Assembly (NCBI GenBank): GCA_025455065.1
Contig: JALONG010000001.1
Coordinates: 1-64,000, forward strand
Direction of reading: 5' to 3'
Origin: Candidatus Kapaibacterium sp.
Lineage (GTDB): Bacteria; Bacteroidota; Ignavibacteria; Kapaibacteriales; UBA4661
DNA: 64,000 nt
Position 1 is the first letter of the stretch. Each line of letters opens with the position of its first letter. Shown here in pieces: positions 17,091 to 26,930 of this stretch. Made by a program: the position numbers and the translations under genes. A model generated the notes under the pieces. That model had not been told where the DNA came from. It worked only from the letters and a program-made list of their open reading frames with translations, and made no database searches.

Positions 17091-17151
17091 GAAATCATGC
17101 GGCTTCACGCAGATTTTTCGTTTTTTCACCCTACCATACTCGCTCTCGACC

Positions 17152-18321
17152 GTGAACAACACTCATTTTACCAATCAAGAACGCGACCGATACAGTCGGC
17201 ATCTACTCTTGCCGGAAGTCGGTTTTGAAGGACAACAGCGCCTGAAAGAAGCGAAAATACTCGTTATCGGTGCGGGAGGTTTAGGCAGTCCGGCGGCACT
17301 GTACCTTGCTGCGGCGGGCATTGGCACGCTTGGCATTGCGGACGGTGACGTGGTTGAACTGTCCAATTTGCAGCGACAAATACTTCATTCTACACAAAAC
17401 ATCGGCAAAAGTAAGGTTTCATCGGCTGTGGAACACATTCACGCCCTTAATCCGCTTGTGCGCGTCATTCCGCACACTATGGCGCTTACCCGCGACAACG
17501 CGCTTGCAATCATCGCTGATTACGATGTCGTTGTAGATGGAACGGACAATTTTGCAACGCGGTATCTCGTGAACGACGCTTCAGGGCTGCTCGGAAAGCC
17601 GCTTGTTTATGGCAGCGTGTTTCGGTTTACGGGGCAAGTGAGTGTGTTCGATGCCGCAAAAGGCGGATGTTATCGGTGTTTGTACCCTGAGCCGCCTCCG
17701 CCGCATCTTGTTCCGAACTGTGCCGAAGGCGGTGTTTTAGGTGTGCTGCCCGGAATTATCGGCACCATACAAGCCACAGAAGCGCTTAAAATCGTGCTTG
17801 GTATTGGCGAGACGCTGCACCGCCGCTTGCTCCTGTTCGATGCACTTTCGATGAATATTTCCACCATCAATTTCCCCCACAATCCGCATTGTGCCTTGTG
17901 TGGAAGCGAACCCGGCATCACGGAGCTGCAAGACTACGAAGCATTTTGCAATACCGCCCAAAGCACGGAAAAATCGGCATTTTCTCAGGAAGAAACCGAC
18001 CTTTCGCCGCACGAAATCGCTGCCATGCAAGAAAGCATCCTCTTTGTGGATGTGCGCGAAGCACAAGAGCGCGAAGTGCGGATGATTCCCGGAACAGTCC
18101 ACATACCGCTTGCTGCCCTGCCAGAAGCGCTTACCGAATTATCGAAACAGGAAAAACCGATTGTGTTTCACTGTCATTCCGGCAAGCGCAGCCGGGCGGC
18201 GGTGGACCTGTGCAGAAAGAATGGTATTGCGGCAAAACACCTTGCAGGCGGCATTCTTGCTTGGGAAAAGTTTTTTTTCGATGCGCAGTTTATGAGCGAT
18301 TTACGAGCAGGTTTGAAATAA
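17152..18321 (+). CDS. MoeB/ThiF-type adenylyltransferase fused to rhodanese (MoeZ/MOCS3-like)
   Basis: 389 residues from a GTG start. The N-terminal E1-like domain has the nucleotide-binding 'VIGAGGLGSPAALYLAAAG', the conserved 'RYSRHLLLPEVGFEGQQRL' entry and DxxxxSNLxRQ as DVVELSNLQRQ. Zinc ligands lie in GGCYRCLY and HCALCG. After about residue 275 comes a rhodanese domain with active-site Cys in FHCHSGKRS. The enzyme adenylates the C-terminus of a sulfur carrier (MoaD or ThiS type) and may pass sulfur to it. It faces moaA. A hairpin begins two bases after the stop. Confidence 0.93.
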   Translation: MNNTHFTNQERDRYSRHLLLPEVGFEGQQRLKEAKILVIGAGGLGSPAALYLAAAGIGTLGIADGDVVELSNLQRQILHSTQNIGKSKVSSAVEHIHALNPLVRVIPHTMALTRDNALAIIADYDVVVDGTDNFATRYLVNDASGLLGKPLVYGSVFRFTGQVSVFDAAKGGCYRCLYPEPPPPHLVPNCAEGGVLGVLPGIIGTIQATEALKIVLGIGETLHRRLLLFDALSMNISTINFPHNPHCALCGSEPGITELQDYEAFCNTAQSTEKSAFSQEETDLSPHEIAAMQESILFVDVREAQEREVRMIPGTVHIPLAALPEALTELSKQEKPIVFHCHSGKRSRAAVDLCRKNGIAAKHLAGGILAWEKFFFDAQFMSDLRAGLK

Positions 18322-18322
18322 A

Positions 18323-18356
18323 AAACTTGCACTTTTGCTTCCGAAGTGCTAAGTTT
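18323..18356 (+). terminator. Hairpin directly after the MoeB-rhodanese stop
   Basis: AAACTT-GCACTT pairs with AAGTGC-(T)-AAGTTT across a 9-base loop, a 12-bp stem with one bulge, but with little T-run after it. Probably a transcript end or an mRNA 3' protecting stem. Confidence 0.45.
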
Positions 18357-18422
18357 GTCGGGTGCAGTTCAATAATTGAGTAGAATTGCAAATACTCTGC
18401 GAAAAACACAACGACACCATTC

Positions 18423-18851
18423 ATGGATTCGCACCGCACAACCACAAGCAAGTGGCAATCGCTCTTCCGCAGCACACGTTTTTCAGTGTGCCTGCTTAGT
18501 GTGATTGTGCTTTCGCTTGTTGTTCGGACGGCTGCCTACAATTATGACCTTTCACAAAGTGCAACAAACAACGCCTATAACCTTAACCCACTCTACAAGC
18601 CCGTAAAACAGCAACCCGTTAAAGCAAAGAACCCACGCGCTTTGGCGAGTATTACGCTTCCGATGGCTCAAAGCCAACAGCATATTCGCACCTTTACACC
18701 GGAATCGAAAAACCTACTTGGTACGGTGCCTCCGCTCCCTGCCCTCCCAACTTCTTCGAGCAACCATCTCCCCTTTCAATCCCCAGACGCTCTTTGCCTT
18801 CAGGCTACATCGCCTAACCTCTGCGTTCTCCACGCTGTATTTAGAATTTAG
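18423..18851 (+). CDS. Hypothetical membrane-anchored or exported protein
   Basis: 142 residues with a clear N-terminal hydrophobic segment after basic residues ('RFSVCLLSVIVLSLVVRTAA', about 20-40), then an Asn/Tyr-rich and Pro-rich stretch. No family was recognised. The last 40 residues look less protein-like (Pro/Ser/Cys-rich), and an overlapping frame stays open to 18945, so a frameshift near 18730 is possible. No clear Shine-Dalgarno. It is included because nothing else explains the 890-bp gap between the MoeB-like and FAS1 genes. Confidence 0.4.
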   Translation: MDSHRTTTSKWQSLFRSTRFSVCLLSVIVLSLVVRTAAYNYDLSQSATNNAYNLNPLYKPVKQQPVKAKNPRALASITLPMAQSQQHIRTFTPESKNLLGTVPPLPALPTSSSNHLPFQSPDALCLQATSPNLCVLHAVFRI

Positions 18852-19212
18852 ACACTCCCTTATTATTTTTTTAAGCGCAAGCAACCTTGTTGTTATGCGC
18901 CCCGTGCGCATTGTTCTTTTCGCGCTCATAGCTTCTGCATCGTAGTTCGACTGCCGTTAATATCCATCTGAAAATACTGTGTATTGCCTCAAGCCCCGAT
19001 GTCCTCTCTAGCGCATCATGTTTACACTCATTATGCTGCATTTGGCTTCTACCTCCCCCGATGCCATTTGTAATCATGGTGCGCTTTTTTTTGGCATGAC
19101 AGACAACGTATTTTCCAAAACTTCATTGCACAAAATATCATTGTACAGAACATCACCAACCACGCGCTTTTGCGTGTCTTTTTTCATTCACCCTCATTTA
19201 TAGGAGTTCGTT
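18852..19212. other. Gene-free leader of the FAS1 gene
   Basis: 361 bp with no credible coding frame. It contains an imperfect 15-16 bp direct repeat (ATTGCACAAAATATC / ATTGTACAGAACATC, about 19125-19157) some 60 bp before the FAS1 start. AGGAG lies about 6 bp before the ATG at 19213. Promoter elements were not identified with confidence. Confidence 0.4.
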
Positions 19213-19722
19213 ATGAACAATTCCTTCCTTCGTAGAAATCTCGTTTCTACGTTTCTCGCTTTGTTCGTTGTTGTTTTGAGCGCTAGCGCACAAGACAAAA
19301 AACCAATGAACATCATCGAAACGGCAACCGCCGCAGGTACTTTCAAGACGCTGGCAACAGCACTCACCGAAGCCGGACTGGTCGAAACGCTGAACGGCGC
19401 AGGACCATTCACGGTATTTGCCCCGACGGATGCGGCTTTTGCCAAAATCCCGAAAGAAAAGTTGGATGCCCTCATCAAAGACAAAGAGGCACTCAAAAAA
19501 GTCTTGCTCTATCATGTTGTGAGCGGTAAAGTTATGGCGAAAGATGTGGTCGGCATGAACGGCAAAACAGCAAAAACCGTACAGGGTTCGGAAGCCGCTA
19601 TCAAAGTTGATGGCGCTGTTGTTATGGTTGATGCTGCAAAAGTCGAAAAAACCGACATTGAATGCTCCAACGGTGTGATTCACGTGATTGATTCCGTGAT
19701 GATGCCCGCAGAGAAGAAATAA
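19213..19722 (+). CDS. Secreted fasciclin (FAS1) domain protein
   Basis: 169 residues: signal peptide (about 1-26, cleavage near SAQD), then one FAS1 domain with both conserved boxes, H1 '[17 protein letters not shown]' and H2 '[15 protein letters not shown]', and the '[15 protein letters not shown]' centre. Single FAS1 proteins are exported and take part in adhesion or cell-surface interaction. AGGAG about 6 bp before the ATG and a strong terminator after the stop suggest a well-expressed single-gene unit. Confidence 0.93.
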   Translation: MNNSFLRRNLVSTFLALFVVVLSASAQDKKPMNIIETATAAGTFKTLATALTEAGLVETLNGAGPFTVFAPTDAAFAKIPKEKLDALIKDKEALKKVLLYHVVSGKVMAKDVVGMNGKTAKTVQGSEAAIKVDGAVVMVDAAKVEKTDIECSNGVIHVIDSVMMPAEKK

Positions 19723-19750
19723 TCCCACTCCGAGAGATTATTTCTTTCCG

Positions 19751-19794
19751 TCCCGCAGTTCATAGGGCAAAAGGGCTGCGGGATGATTTTTTTT
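19751..19794 (+). terminator. Rho-independent terminator of the FAS1 gene
   Basis: Perfect 8-bp stem TCCCGCAG / CTGCGGGA (19751-19758, 19776-19783), a 17-base loop, then eight T at 19787-19794. It separates the FAS1 gene from the efflux operon. Confidence 0.85.
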
Positions 19795-19863
19795 CGTATC
19801 ATTGTGGGGTACGTTGTTCTACTGTGAAATCACGTCCTTTTTCTCCGCTACCAACAAGCAATT

Positions 19864-22800
19864 ATGATTCGCCTCGCCTTCAAAAACCCGTATCTTATTG
19901 TTGTTCTGGCAATTCTTGTTGCCGTGATGAGCATTGTTGCGGCGCTCCGGCTTCCGGTGGATATTTTGCCGCAATTCAAAATCCCTGCCGTGCAGGTGCT
20001 GACGATTTACAACGGGATGCAGGCAAGCATTCTCGACCGTAATATCACCAGCCGCTTGGAACGCTGGACCGGTCAGGCAGACGGCATTCAACAGCAACAA
20101 TCGAAAAGTATTAATGGCGCAAGCATTGTAAAAAATTTTTTCACCCCCGAAACACCGCCCTCTGCCGCATTAACACAGGTTTCTGCGCTGGCTTTTTCTG
20201 CCATGCGTAATCTTCCGCCCGGCACATTGCCGCCGCTTATCACGCAGTTCGACCCGACAGCCTCCGTGCCGCTTGCACTCTTGGCTGTGAGTAGCGATTC
20301 CCTCACCGAAAAAGAAATTTACGACCTTGCAAATTTTGAAATCCGCACGCTGCTTGGCGCGGTGGAAGGCGTTACCGTGCCAACGGTCTTTGGCGGGCAG
20401 ATTCGGCGCGTGTTCGTGTATGTGGACCCCGACAAACTCCAAGCCCGCAAGCTCTCCCAACTCGACATCGTGGAGGCACTTTCCAACAGCAATGTGATGA
20501 TTCCGACGGGCAATGCGCAAATCGGCGGCGTGAATTACAATGTGAACGCCAATGCCCTCGTGCAGAACGTAAAAGACTTTGATAATGTTGTGATAAAATT
20601 CGATGAAAGCGGCGCACCGATTTACGTCCGCGACATTGGACGAACACTGGATGCAAACGCCGTGCAGACGAATATCGTTCACGTAAACGGTAAATCGCAA
20701 GTCTATATCCCGATTTACAAGCGTCCGGGAGCAAATACGATTCGCGCCATCAGCAACGTCCAAGCAAGCATACAGCGCATCAGTGAACGCTTGCAAGGTG
20801 CTGCGCGAATGGATGTGATTATGGACCAATCCACATTTGTGCGCACGGCGATTGAGGGTTTATCGCGTGAAGCGGTGATAGGTTTGGTGCTGGTTTGCGT
20901 AATGTTGCTTATCTTTTTGGGTGGTTTTCGTCCGGCGTTTATTGTTGCGCTCAGTCTGCCGCTTTCGGCAATGTTTGCGTTTATCGGGATGCTGGTCATG
21001 GGTGAATCCATCAACACCATGACGCTGGGCGGTCTGGCGCTTGCTATCGGGCTTTTGGTGGATAATTCGATTGTGGTTTTGGAGAACATTGACAAACACC
21101 TCAAACTGCACAAAACCCCTAAACAAGCCGCTTTCGATGGTGCTTCGGAAGTTGCCCTGCCCGTTACCGTTACAACGCTTGTGCTTATCATTGTGTTTTT
21201 GCCGATTGTTTTTCTGACGGGCGTGGCAAAGTTCCTTTTTCCGCCGCTTGCCGTTGCAGTTTCGCTTTCGATGATTGGCTCGATAGTGTTTTCGCTGACG
21301 TTGATTCCAATAGCTGCGGCGTATTTGCTGAAGCCGCATGAAGGCGAGACAAGTGCTGTCGGGCGCTGGCTGGAACGCTTGGAACACACGTATCAATCCT
21401 TCTTGCAGCAAGTTTTGCGCTTTCGGTGGTTTGTGCTGGCTGGTAGTGTTGGGCTGTTTCTTTTGGCATTGTTTCTTGCCACACGGCTTGGAACGGAGCT
21501 GTTCCCCGCTTCCGATGCCGGACAATTCACGGTGTATGTGCGCATGGAACCGGGCTACACGGTGGAACGCAGCGAAAAAATCATCACCAAAGTCGAAAAT
21601 GCCATTCGCCGTGAACTTGGCAATGACGCGGGAACGATTGTATCGAATATCGGTATTCTCTACGGCTTACCTGCTGCTTACACGCCTAATTCCGGCACGT
21701 TTGATGCGTTTATCAACGTGCAGCTTCGGCACGAAAGCGAGGAAAGCACGTTTGAGTATGTACGCCGTTTGCGCGGGAAACTTGCCCACGAATTTGGCGG
21801 TGTAGAATTTGCCTTCGATGCAGGCGGCATCATCACGGCAGCACTGAATCTTGGCGCGATTGCGCCGATTGACGTGCAGATTTTGGGCAAAAATCCCGAA
21901 AAACTTCATGCACTCGGCAAACAAGTCCGCGATATTGTGCGCAGCGTGGAAGGCGCAGCCGATGTGCGCGTACAGCAACGCCAAAACCAGCCCGAACTTT
22001 TTGTGCAAGTAGATAGAGAAAAAGCCGCCGAACTAGGTCTGACGCAAGATGAAGTGATAAAAAATCTGCTCACCGCCGTTAGTTCCAGCGTGAATTTTAA
22101 CCGTAATATCTGGACAGATGAGCGCACGGGGAATTTTTACTACGTCGGCGTGATGTACCCTGAAGGCAAGGTGGATGCTCAAAATGCGCTTGAAAACATC
22201 ACTATCAACAACAAAAAGAAAAATATTTCCACGCTGCTGAAAAATATCGCAACGGTCAAGGTGAGCGCAAGCCCGCCCGAAATTAACCACACCGATTTGC
22301 AAGCGGTGGTGAACGTTTTTGCAAGCCCCGAAGGGCGTGATGTCGGCTCAGTTTCGGCGGAAATTGAAACGAAACTTACGCCTTTGCAGCAAACGCTACC
22401 CGCAGGCTACACGATTCGCGTACGCGGCGAGTATCAATCGCTCAAAGAAGCGTTTGGCGGCTTGGCATTTGGTTTGGTGCTGGCGGTGATTATGGTGTAT
22501 TTGGTTATTGTGCCGCTATTGCGGTCGTTCAAACTGCCGCTCATTATTCTTTTGACCGTTCCGCTTGGGCTGACGGGCGTAGTATTTGCGCTGTTTTTGA
22601 CGAATACCACACTCAATATCCAATCTTTTTTGGGCGTGATAATGATGGTTGGCATTACGGTCGCCTACACCAATTTGCTGGTAGATAAAATCAACGCCCT
22701 GCGCACGGAAGAGCGTTTGCCGCTTGTGGAAGCGATTACGGTCGGAGCCGCATCCCGTCTGCGTCCGGTGCTGATGACGGCGATTACGGCGGTGATGTCG

Positions 22801-23046
22801 CTGCTGCCGATGGCGCTTGGTTTGGAGCGCGGCGGCGAGGCAAATGTACCGCTCGGACGCGCCATTATAGGCGGAACGCTTGCGGCGGCGGTTTTGACGA
22901 TGTTCGTTGCGCCGTGTTTGTTTTATGTGTTTTCTTCCAGCGAAGAGCGAGGAGTTGCCCAAACACTTGTAACGGAACGTGATTCGGCAACTTCGGCTTC
23001 GGTAGTACATCACAACGATAACGATTCACCTAACACATTTTCCTGA
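19864..23046 (+). CDS. RND efflux permease, HAE-type (system 1)
   Basis: 1060 residues with the usual duplicated RND layout: one helix, large periplasmic loop, six helices, repeated. The N-terminus 'MIRLAFKNPYLIVVLAILVA' and 'RLPVDILPQFKIPAVQV' are typical. The TM4 proton-relay region reads GLLVDNSIVVLEN (an Asp present, the second position Asn). The TM10 region reads 'VGITVAYTNLLVDKIN' and lacks the Lys found in AcrB, as in some other RND branches. It would be the inner-membrane proton-driven pump exporting organic compounds or metals. Adaptor and outer-membrane factor genes follow, completing a tripartite pump. Confidence 0.93.
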   Translation: MIRLAFKNPYLIVVLAILVAVMSIVAALRLPVDILPQFKIPAVQVLTIYNGMQASILDRNITSRLERWTGQADGIQQQQSKSINGASIVKNFFTPETPPSAALTQVSALAFSAMRNLPPGTLPPLITQFDPTASVPLALLAVSSDSLTEKEIYDLANFEIRTLLGAVEGVTVPTVFGGQIRRVFVYVDPDKLQARKLSQLDIVEALSNSNVMIPTGNAQIGGVNYNVNANALVQNVKDFDNVVIKFDESGAPIYVRDIGRTLDANAVQTNIVHVNGKSQVYIPIYKRPGANTIRAISNVQASIQRISERLQGAARMDVIMDQSTFVRTAIEGLSREAVIGLVLVCVMLLIFLGGFRPAFIVALSLPLSAMFAFIGMLVMGESINTMTLGGLALAIGLLVDNSIVVLENIDKHLKLHKTPKQAAFDGASEVALPVTVTTLVLIIVFLPIVFLTGVAKFLFPPLAVAVSLSMIGSIVFSLTLIPIAAAYLLKPHEGETSAVGRWLERLEHTYQSFLQQVLRFRWFVLAGSVGLFLLALFLATRLGTELFPASDAGQFTVYVRMEPGYTVERSEKIITKVENAIRRELGNDAGTIVSNIGILYGLPAAYTPNSGTFDAFINVQLRHESEESTFEYVRRLRGKLAHEFGGVEFAFDAGGIITAALNLGAIAPIDVQILGKNPEKLHALGKQVRDIVRSVEGAADVRVQQRQNQPELFVQVDREKAAELGLTQDEVIKNLLTAVSSSVNFNRNIWTDERTGNFYYVGVMYPEGKVDAQNALENITINNKKKNISTLLKNIATVKVSASPPEINHTDLQAVVNVFASPEGRDVGSVSAEIETKLTPLQQTLPAGYTIRVRGEYQSLKEAFGGLAFGLVLAVIMVYLVIVPLLRSFKLPLIILLTVPLGLTGVVFALFLTNTTLNIQSFLGVIMMVGITVAYTNLLVDKINALRTEERLPLVEAITVGAASRLRPVLMTAITAVMSLLPMALGLERGGEANVPLGRAIIGGTLAAAVLTMFVAPCLFYVFSSSEERGVAQTLVTERDSATSASVVHHNDNDSPNTFS

Positions 23047-23058
23047 GAATACACCGCA

Positions 23059-24141
23059 ATGAAACGATACAAACGTAATCAAATCGTAGGAGCCGTATTA
23101 TTACTTGCGTTCACGCTATTCTTTTCCGCCTGTTCGCAGCATAAAAACGATGCAACGACACAAAAGAAAGCCGAAAAAACAACCGTTATGGTTGCAAAAC
23201 CGGAGCGGCGTACGTTGGAAGGTAACGTAGAACTGACGGGCAGCGTAACGCCGAATCAGGAAGTGAAGCTGTATGCTATGGTAAGCGGCATGGTTACTGC
23301 GCTGACGGTAGATATTGGCACGTTTGTCCAAAACGGACAGATGATTGCCGCCATTCAAAACCCCGACATCACACAGCGACAGCAAAAGGCGGAGGCGGAT
23401 TTTCTTGCTGCAAAAACGAATTATGAGCGAATGGCGACGATTGCAAAACAAACACCCGATTTGGTTACGCCGCGAGATATTGAGCGGGCTAAAGCAGATT
23501 TTGACGGTGCAAAAGCGATTTTGAAAGGAATGGACGAAACCGTAGAACTTATGACCATTCGTGCGCCTTTTTCGGGTGTGATAACCAAACGCTACGTGAA
23601 CAAAGGAGCGATTGTGCAAAGCGGCACATCAAGCGGTGCTGCGCCACTTGTGGATATTATTGATTTGTCCGTGATGCGGATTGTTGTGGATGTGCCGGAA
23701 ACCGATGTGCCGCTTGTGCGCGAAGGTACGCCCACAAAAATCACGTTTATCGAAATGCCCGATATGACCGTCAAAGCCACCGTAAGCCGTATTTCCTACG
23801 CTCTCAAAGCAGAATCGAAGACCATGCGCATTGAAATTGATGTTCGCAATCCTAACCGTGCCATTCGCCCCGGAATGTCTGCATCGGTGCTGATGGAGTT
23901 CGAGGCTCACCCGAACGCTTTGGTTATTCCCAACGAGGCAATTACGATTAGCAAAGGCGAGCCGTGCGTTTTCCGCGTCGTCAATGGCGCAGTGGAGCGC
24001 GTTGCAGTGCGTTTAGGCTTTCGAGAAACGAAGTTTAGCGAAGTGCTTCCGGGCGGAAAACTTCGTGCGGAAGATTTGGTCATCGTTCGCGGAAAAGAAC
24101 TTATTACGGAGGGCGAAAATGTTTCGACAACGCAGCAATAA
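23059..24141 (+). CDS. RND periplasmic adaptor lipoprotein (system 1)
   Basis: 360 residues. A lipobox is visible in 'LFFSACSQ' (Cys about 26), so it is a lipoprotein. The membrane-fusion-protein layout follows: 'VELTGSVTPNQEVKLYAMV' (barrel-sandwich half), 'DIGTFVQNGQMIAAI', a short hairpin with 'KAEADFLAAKTNYERM', 'IRAPFSGVITKRYVNKGAIV' (second lipoyl half) and a beta-barrel domain. It bridges pump and outer-membrane channel. It starts 12 bp after the permease stop and overlaps the next gene by 23 bp. Confidence 0.93.
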   Translation: MKRYKRNQIVGAVLLLAFTLFFSACSQHKNDATTQKKAEKTTVMVAKPERRTLEGNVELTGSVTPNQEVKLYAMVSGMVTALTVDIGTFVQNGQMIAAIQNPDITQRQQKAEADFLAAKTNYERMATIAKQTPDLVTPRDIERAKADFDGAKAILKGMDETVELMTIRAPFSGVITKRYVNKGAIVQSGTSSGAAPLVDIIDLSVMRIVVDVPETDVPLVREGTPTKITFIEMPDMTVKATVSRISYALKAESKTMRIEIDVRNPNRAIRPGMSASVLMEFEAHPNALVIPNEAITISKGEPCVFRVVNGAVERVAVRLGFRETKFSEVLPGGKLRAEDLVIVRGKELITEGENVSTTQQ

Positions 24142-25537
24142 TTACCGACAACCTGTATTGCAAACCTTATTATTCCTTGCTTTCCGGCTCTTTAGTTGTG
24201 TTACCGCATCGCCTGAAGTTTCCGCGCAAACGCTCGCAAGTACGGCAACAGTTTCCACAAATTCCCTCGTTGCGCCTGTACTGCTGGGCTTGAACGTACC
24301 ATTGCTGCACGTGGGATTAAACGAAGTTTTGCAGCGTACAGGAGCAGAAAACCTTCTCATCAAAGAATCCGAGGCGCGTTTGAATGTAGCTCGTGCAACG
24401 GAAACTCGCATAAATGCTTGGTATTTGCCAACATTTTCAGCAGGAATCGGAACCTACGGTGCACTGGGAACGGTGATGAATGCACGGGGCGAGTTTTTTC
24501 AAAACGTCCAGCCCAATAACACCTCGCTCATGGGCGGTGTCATGGGCGAATGGCGTATAGCCGATGCGGTCTATGCCACAAAAGCCGCAGAATTGCGGTC
24601 ATTGGCGGCAACGGAGGATCTTGCGGCTCAACGATTGCGCACAGTTGCTTTAGCGATTGCGACCTATTTCGATATTGCTGCCGCGCAAGAGCGCATCAGG
24701 CTTCTGGGTGAAACCTACAAACTGAACGAGCGCCTTTACACGCAGCTTTCACTGCAACAAGGCGCGGGATTAACCTACAAATCCGATGTCTTGCTGGTGC
24801 AAAGTTCGCTCAGTCGCTTGAAATTGCTCACGCAGCAAGCAGCCGCCGAATCGTATCGCCGTTCTGCGGAACTTTCTGCTATCCTCAATCTTGACCGACT
24901 GCACCTCGTCATTGCTGACGAAGCAGCATTAGTGCCTGTACGCTTGAACGATACACTAGCAGTGGATTCCTTGATTCAAAGCGCTCTCAAAGCCCGCCCG
25001 GAACTGCGCAGCATCAACAACGAAATGGACGCTATTCGCCACGAAGCCGATGCACTCACACTTGGAAGGCTCTTACCCACAATCACACTGAATCTTTCTA
25101 CAATGCTTTTTGGTGCCGTACCTCTTCCGCAATACGGCAGAGCCGCATCAACGCTTGGTGTTTCGTGGTCTGCACCCTTAGCAGATATGCTCGGACGCGG
25201 ACAGGCACAACAAACCGAAGCCGCATTAAACCTACGCACGGCACAACTTCACGTTGTAGAAAACCAGATAGAACGAGAAATCGCCTCATTTACGGGTGCA
25301 TTAGCAATGCTCCGTCCCGCTTTGGCATTTGCCCGTGACGAACTCTCGGCAGCACAAGAAGCGCTTCGGCAAAGTGTTGAACGGCAAAAACTCGGCACGG
25401 CAAAGCCGCTTGAAGTCTTACAAGCATATGATGCCGTTACGCGGGCGCAAGGAGATTTCGTACAGGTTGTCAGCGAGTACAACAAGGCAGAATATGGATT
25501 ATTTTTGGCACGAGGCAAGATTATTTCGGAAAAGTAA
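24119..25537 (+). CDS. TolC-family outer-membrane factor (system 1)
   Basis: 472 residues from ATG 24119, chosen for GGAGG 6-7 bp upstream and for its signal-like N-terminus; the open frame begins at 24065. Two OEP domains with long heptad-like helices are visible: 'SEARLNVARATETRINAWYLP' without its last residue, 'QERIRLLGETYKLNERLY' and 'SVERQKLGTAKPLEVLQAYD', the last being a common TolC-family sequence. It forms the trimeric channel through periplasm and outer membrane for the system 1 pump. Translation is coupled to the adaptor by overlap. Confidence 0.9.
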   Translation: MFRQRSNNYRQPVLQTLLFLAFRLFSCVTASPEVSAQTLASTATVSTNSLVAPVLLGLNVPLLHVGLNEVLQRTGAENLLIKESEARLNVARATETRINAWYLPTFSAGIGTYGALGTVMNARGEFFQNVQPNNTSLMGGVMGEWRIADAVYATKAAELRSLAATEDLAAQRLRTVALAIATYFDIAAAQERIRLLGETYKLNERLYTQLSLQQGAGLTYKSDVLLVQSSLSRLKLLTQQAAAESYRRSAELSAILNLDRLHLVIADEAALVPVRLNDTLAVDSLIQSALKARPELRSINNEMDAIRHEADALTLGRLLPTITLNLSTMLFGAVPLPQYGRAASTLGVSWSAPLADMLGRGQAQQTEAALNLRTAQLHVVENQIEREIASFTGALAMLRPALAFARDELSAAQEALRQSVERQKLGTAKPLEVLQAYDAVTRAQGDFVQVVSEYNKAEYGLFLARGKIISEK

Positions 25538-25609
25538 TCTTCCAACAATCCTTTGCAACCCGCATCGTTTATATTCGTATAAGAAATTTTTCACCATGTT
25601 GAGGGAATT

Positions 25610-26740
25610 ATGCTCCGCCACGCTTACCGATTTCTCCTACTGTTCCTAGTCCTCGTGCTTGTTTCGCTGCAAGCCTGCAAGCAAGAGCGCACCGTATCCG
25701 AAACAGAAACATACCAAATAACACGCCCCTTTGTCAAAACCGTGAGTTTTGAAAATGAATACGTCGCCGAAATTGTTTCTGTACAGTACGTCGAGGTACG
25801 AAGCCGCGTCAAAGGCTATATCGAAAAAGTTCACGTGGACGAAGGACAACTTGTTCAGGAGGGACAACTGCTTTTCACCATCAGTAGCCGTGTCTATCAA
25901 CAAGAACTCCACAAAGCGGAGGCTGCCGTTAAAAACGCCATTGCCGATTTGAAATCCGTTGAAGTGGAATTAGGCAATGTGCGCAGCCTTGTAGAAAAAA
26001 ATATCGTTTCCAAAGCCGAACTAAAAATGCTGGAAGCCAAGGTGGATGCGCTCAAAGCGAAAATTGAAGAGGAACAGGCAAACCGCGAACAAGCCTCTAT
26101 TCGCCTTTCGTTCTCGAAAATCACCGCACCCTACAGAGGGATTTTGAATCGCATAGCGCATAAAATGGGCAGTTTGATTGAAGAAGGTATGATGCTTACT
26201 TCTATTTCCGATAACAAAGAAGTCTTTGCGTATTTTCACCTTTCCGAAAGCGATTATTTGAACTATATCGCTGCCAAAGACAATCCCGAATCCAAGCGCG
26301 TAAGCCTGATGCTCGCTAATCACACACGCTATGCGCACGAAGGGAAAATTGAAATTATCGAAAGCGAGTTCGACCGCTCCACCGGCAATATCGCCTTTCG
26401 CGCACGCTTTCCGAACCCTGATAGAATCTTGAAACACGGTGCAAACGGGAAAATTATTGTCAAAGAGCAGCTCGAAAATGCCGTGCTTGTGCCGCAAAAA
26501 TCTACCTTTGAAATCCAAGACCAACTGTACGTTTTTGTGGTGAAGCCCGACAAAACCGTTGAACAGCGCACCATCGTCGCAAAAATGCGCCTTCCGCATT
26601 ATTTTGTGATTGAATCCGGCATTTCGCCCAATGAAAACATCGTCTATGAAGGTGTGCAGAATATCAAAAGCGGCGAGAAAATTGTTGCCGAAGAAATTTC
26701 TGCCGATTCGGTGCAAGCGGCTGTGGGGTTAAACGAATAA
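25610..26740 (+). CDS. RND periplasmic adaptor lipoprotein (system 2)
   Basis: 376 residues. Lipobox in 'LVSLQACKQ' (Cys about 23). AcrA/MexA-like order: 'VQYVEVRSRVKGYIEKVHVD' (lipoyl half 1), 'EGQLLFTISSRVYQQELHKA', an alpha hairpin with 'SKAELKMLEAKVDALKAKIE', 'KITAPYRGILNRIAHKMGSL' (lipoyl half 2), then the beta-barrel and membrane-proximal parts. GAGGG lies about 5 bp before the ATG. It begins the second efflux operon, 72 bp after system 1. Confidence 0.93.
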   Translation: MLRHAYRFLLLFLVLVLVSLQACKQERTVSETETYQITRPFVKTVSFENEYVAEIVSVQYVEVRSRVKGYIEKVHVDEGQLVQEGQLLFTISSRVYQQELHKAEAAVKNAIADLKSVEVELGNVRSLVEKNIVSKAELKMLEAKVDALKAKIEEEQANREQASIRLSFSKITAPYRGILNRIAHKMGSLIEEGMMLTSISDNKEVFAYFHLSESDYLNYIAAKDNPESKRVSLMLANHTRYAHEGKIEIIESEFDRSTGNIAFRARFPNPDRILKHGANGKIIVKEQLENAVLVPQKSTFEIQDQLYVFVVKPDKTVEQRTIVAKMRLPHYFVIESGISPNENIVYEGVQNIKSGEKIVAEEISADSVQAAVGLNE

Positions 26741-26834
26741 TTTTCGCAAAATATTGATATTCAAAATTTTAACGCACCTTTGCACAAAAATCACCCAAAC
26801 CCCGCACGGCATCTTGCCCACAGGGTTTGACCGC

Positions 26835-26866
26835 GCAAAGGGCAAAATCAAAAAAAATGCCTTTGC
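26835..26866. other. Hairpin in the adaptor-permease gap of system 2
   Basis: GCAAAGGGCA pairs with TGCCTTTGC (one bulged G) around an A-rich loop, 65 bp before the permease start in an otherwise silent 190-bp gap. It may tune permease expression relative to the adaptor. Confidence 0.3.
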
Positions 26867-26930
26867 AGCAAGATTCCGTCTGCGTTTGAGCATGGTTAAA
26901 GTATCTTGACTTTCACCCTTACCACTCATT

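Noticed and set aside
17049-17151. Molybdenum-cofactor riboswitch before moaA
   Set aside because: Only about 100 bp in total for both divergent genes and no multi-stem pattern.
20860-21525. Long leftward frames within the system 1 permease
   Set aside because: Composition is Lys/Arg/Gln-rich, mirror of membrane helices; the permease frame is certain.
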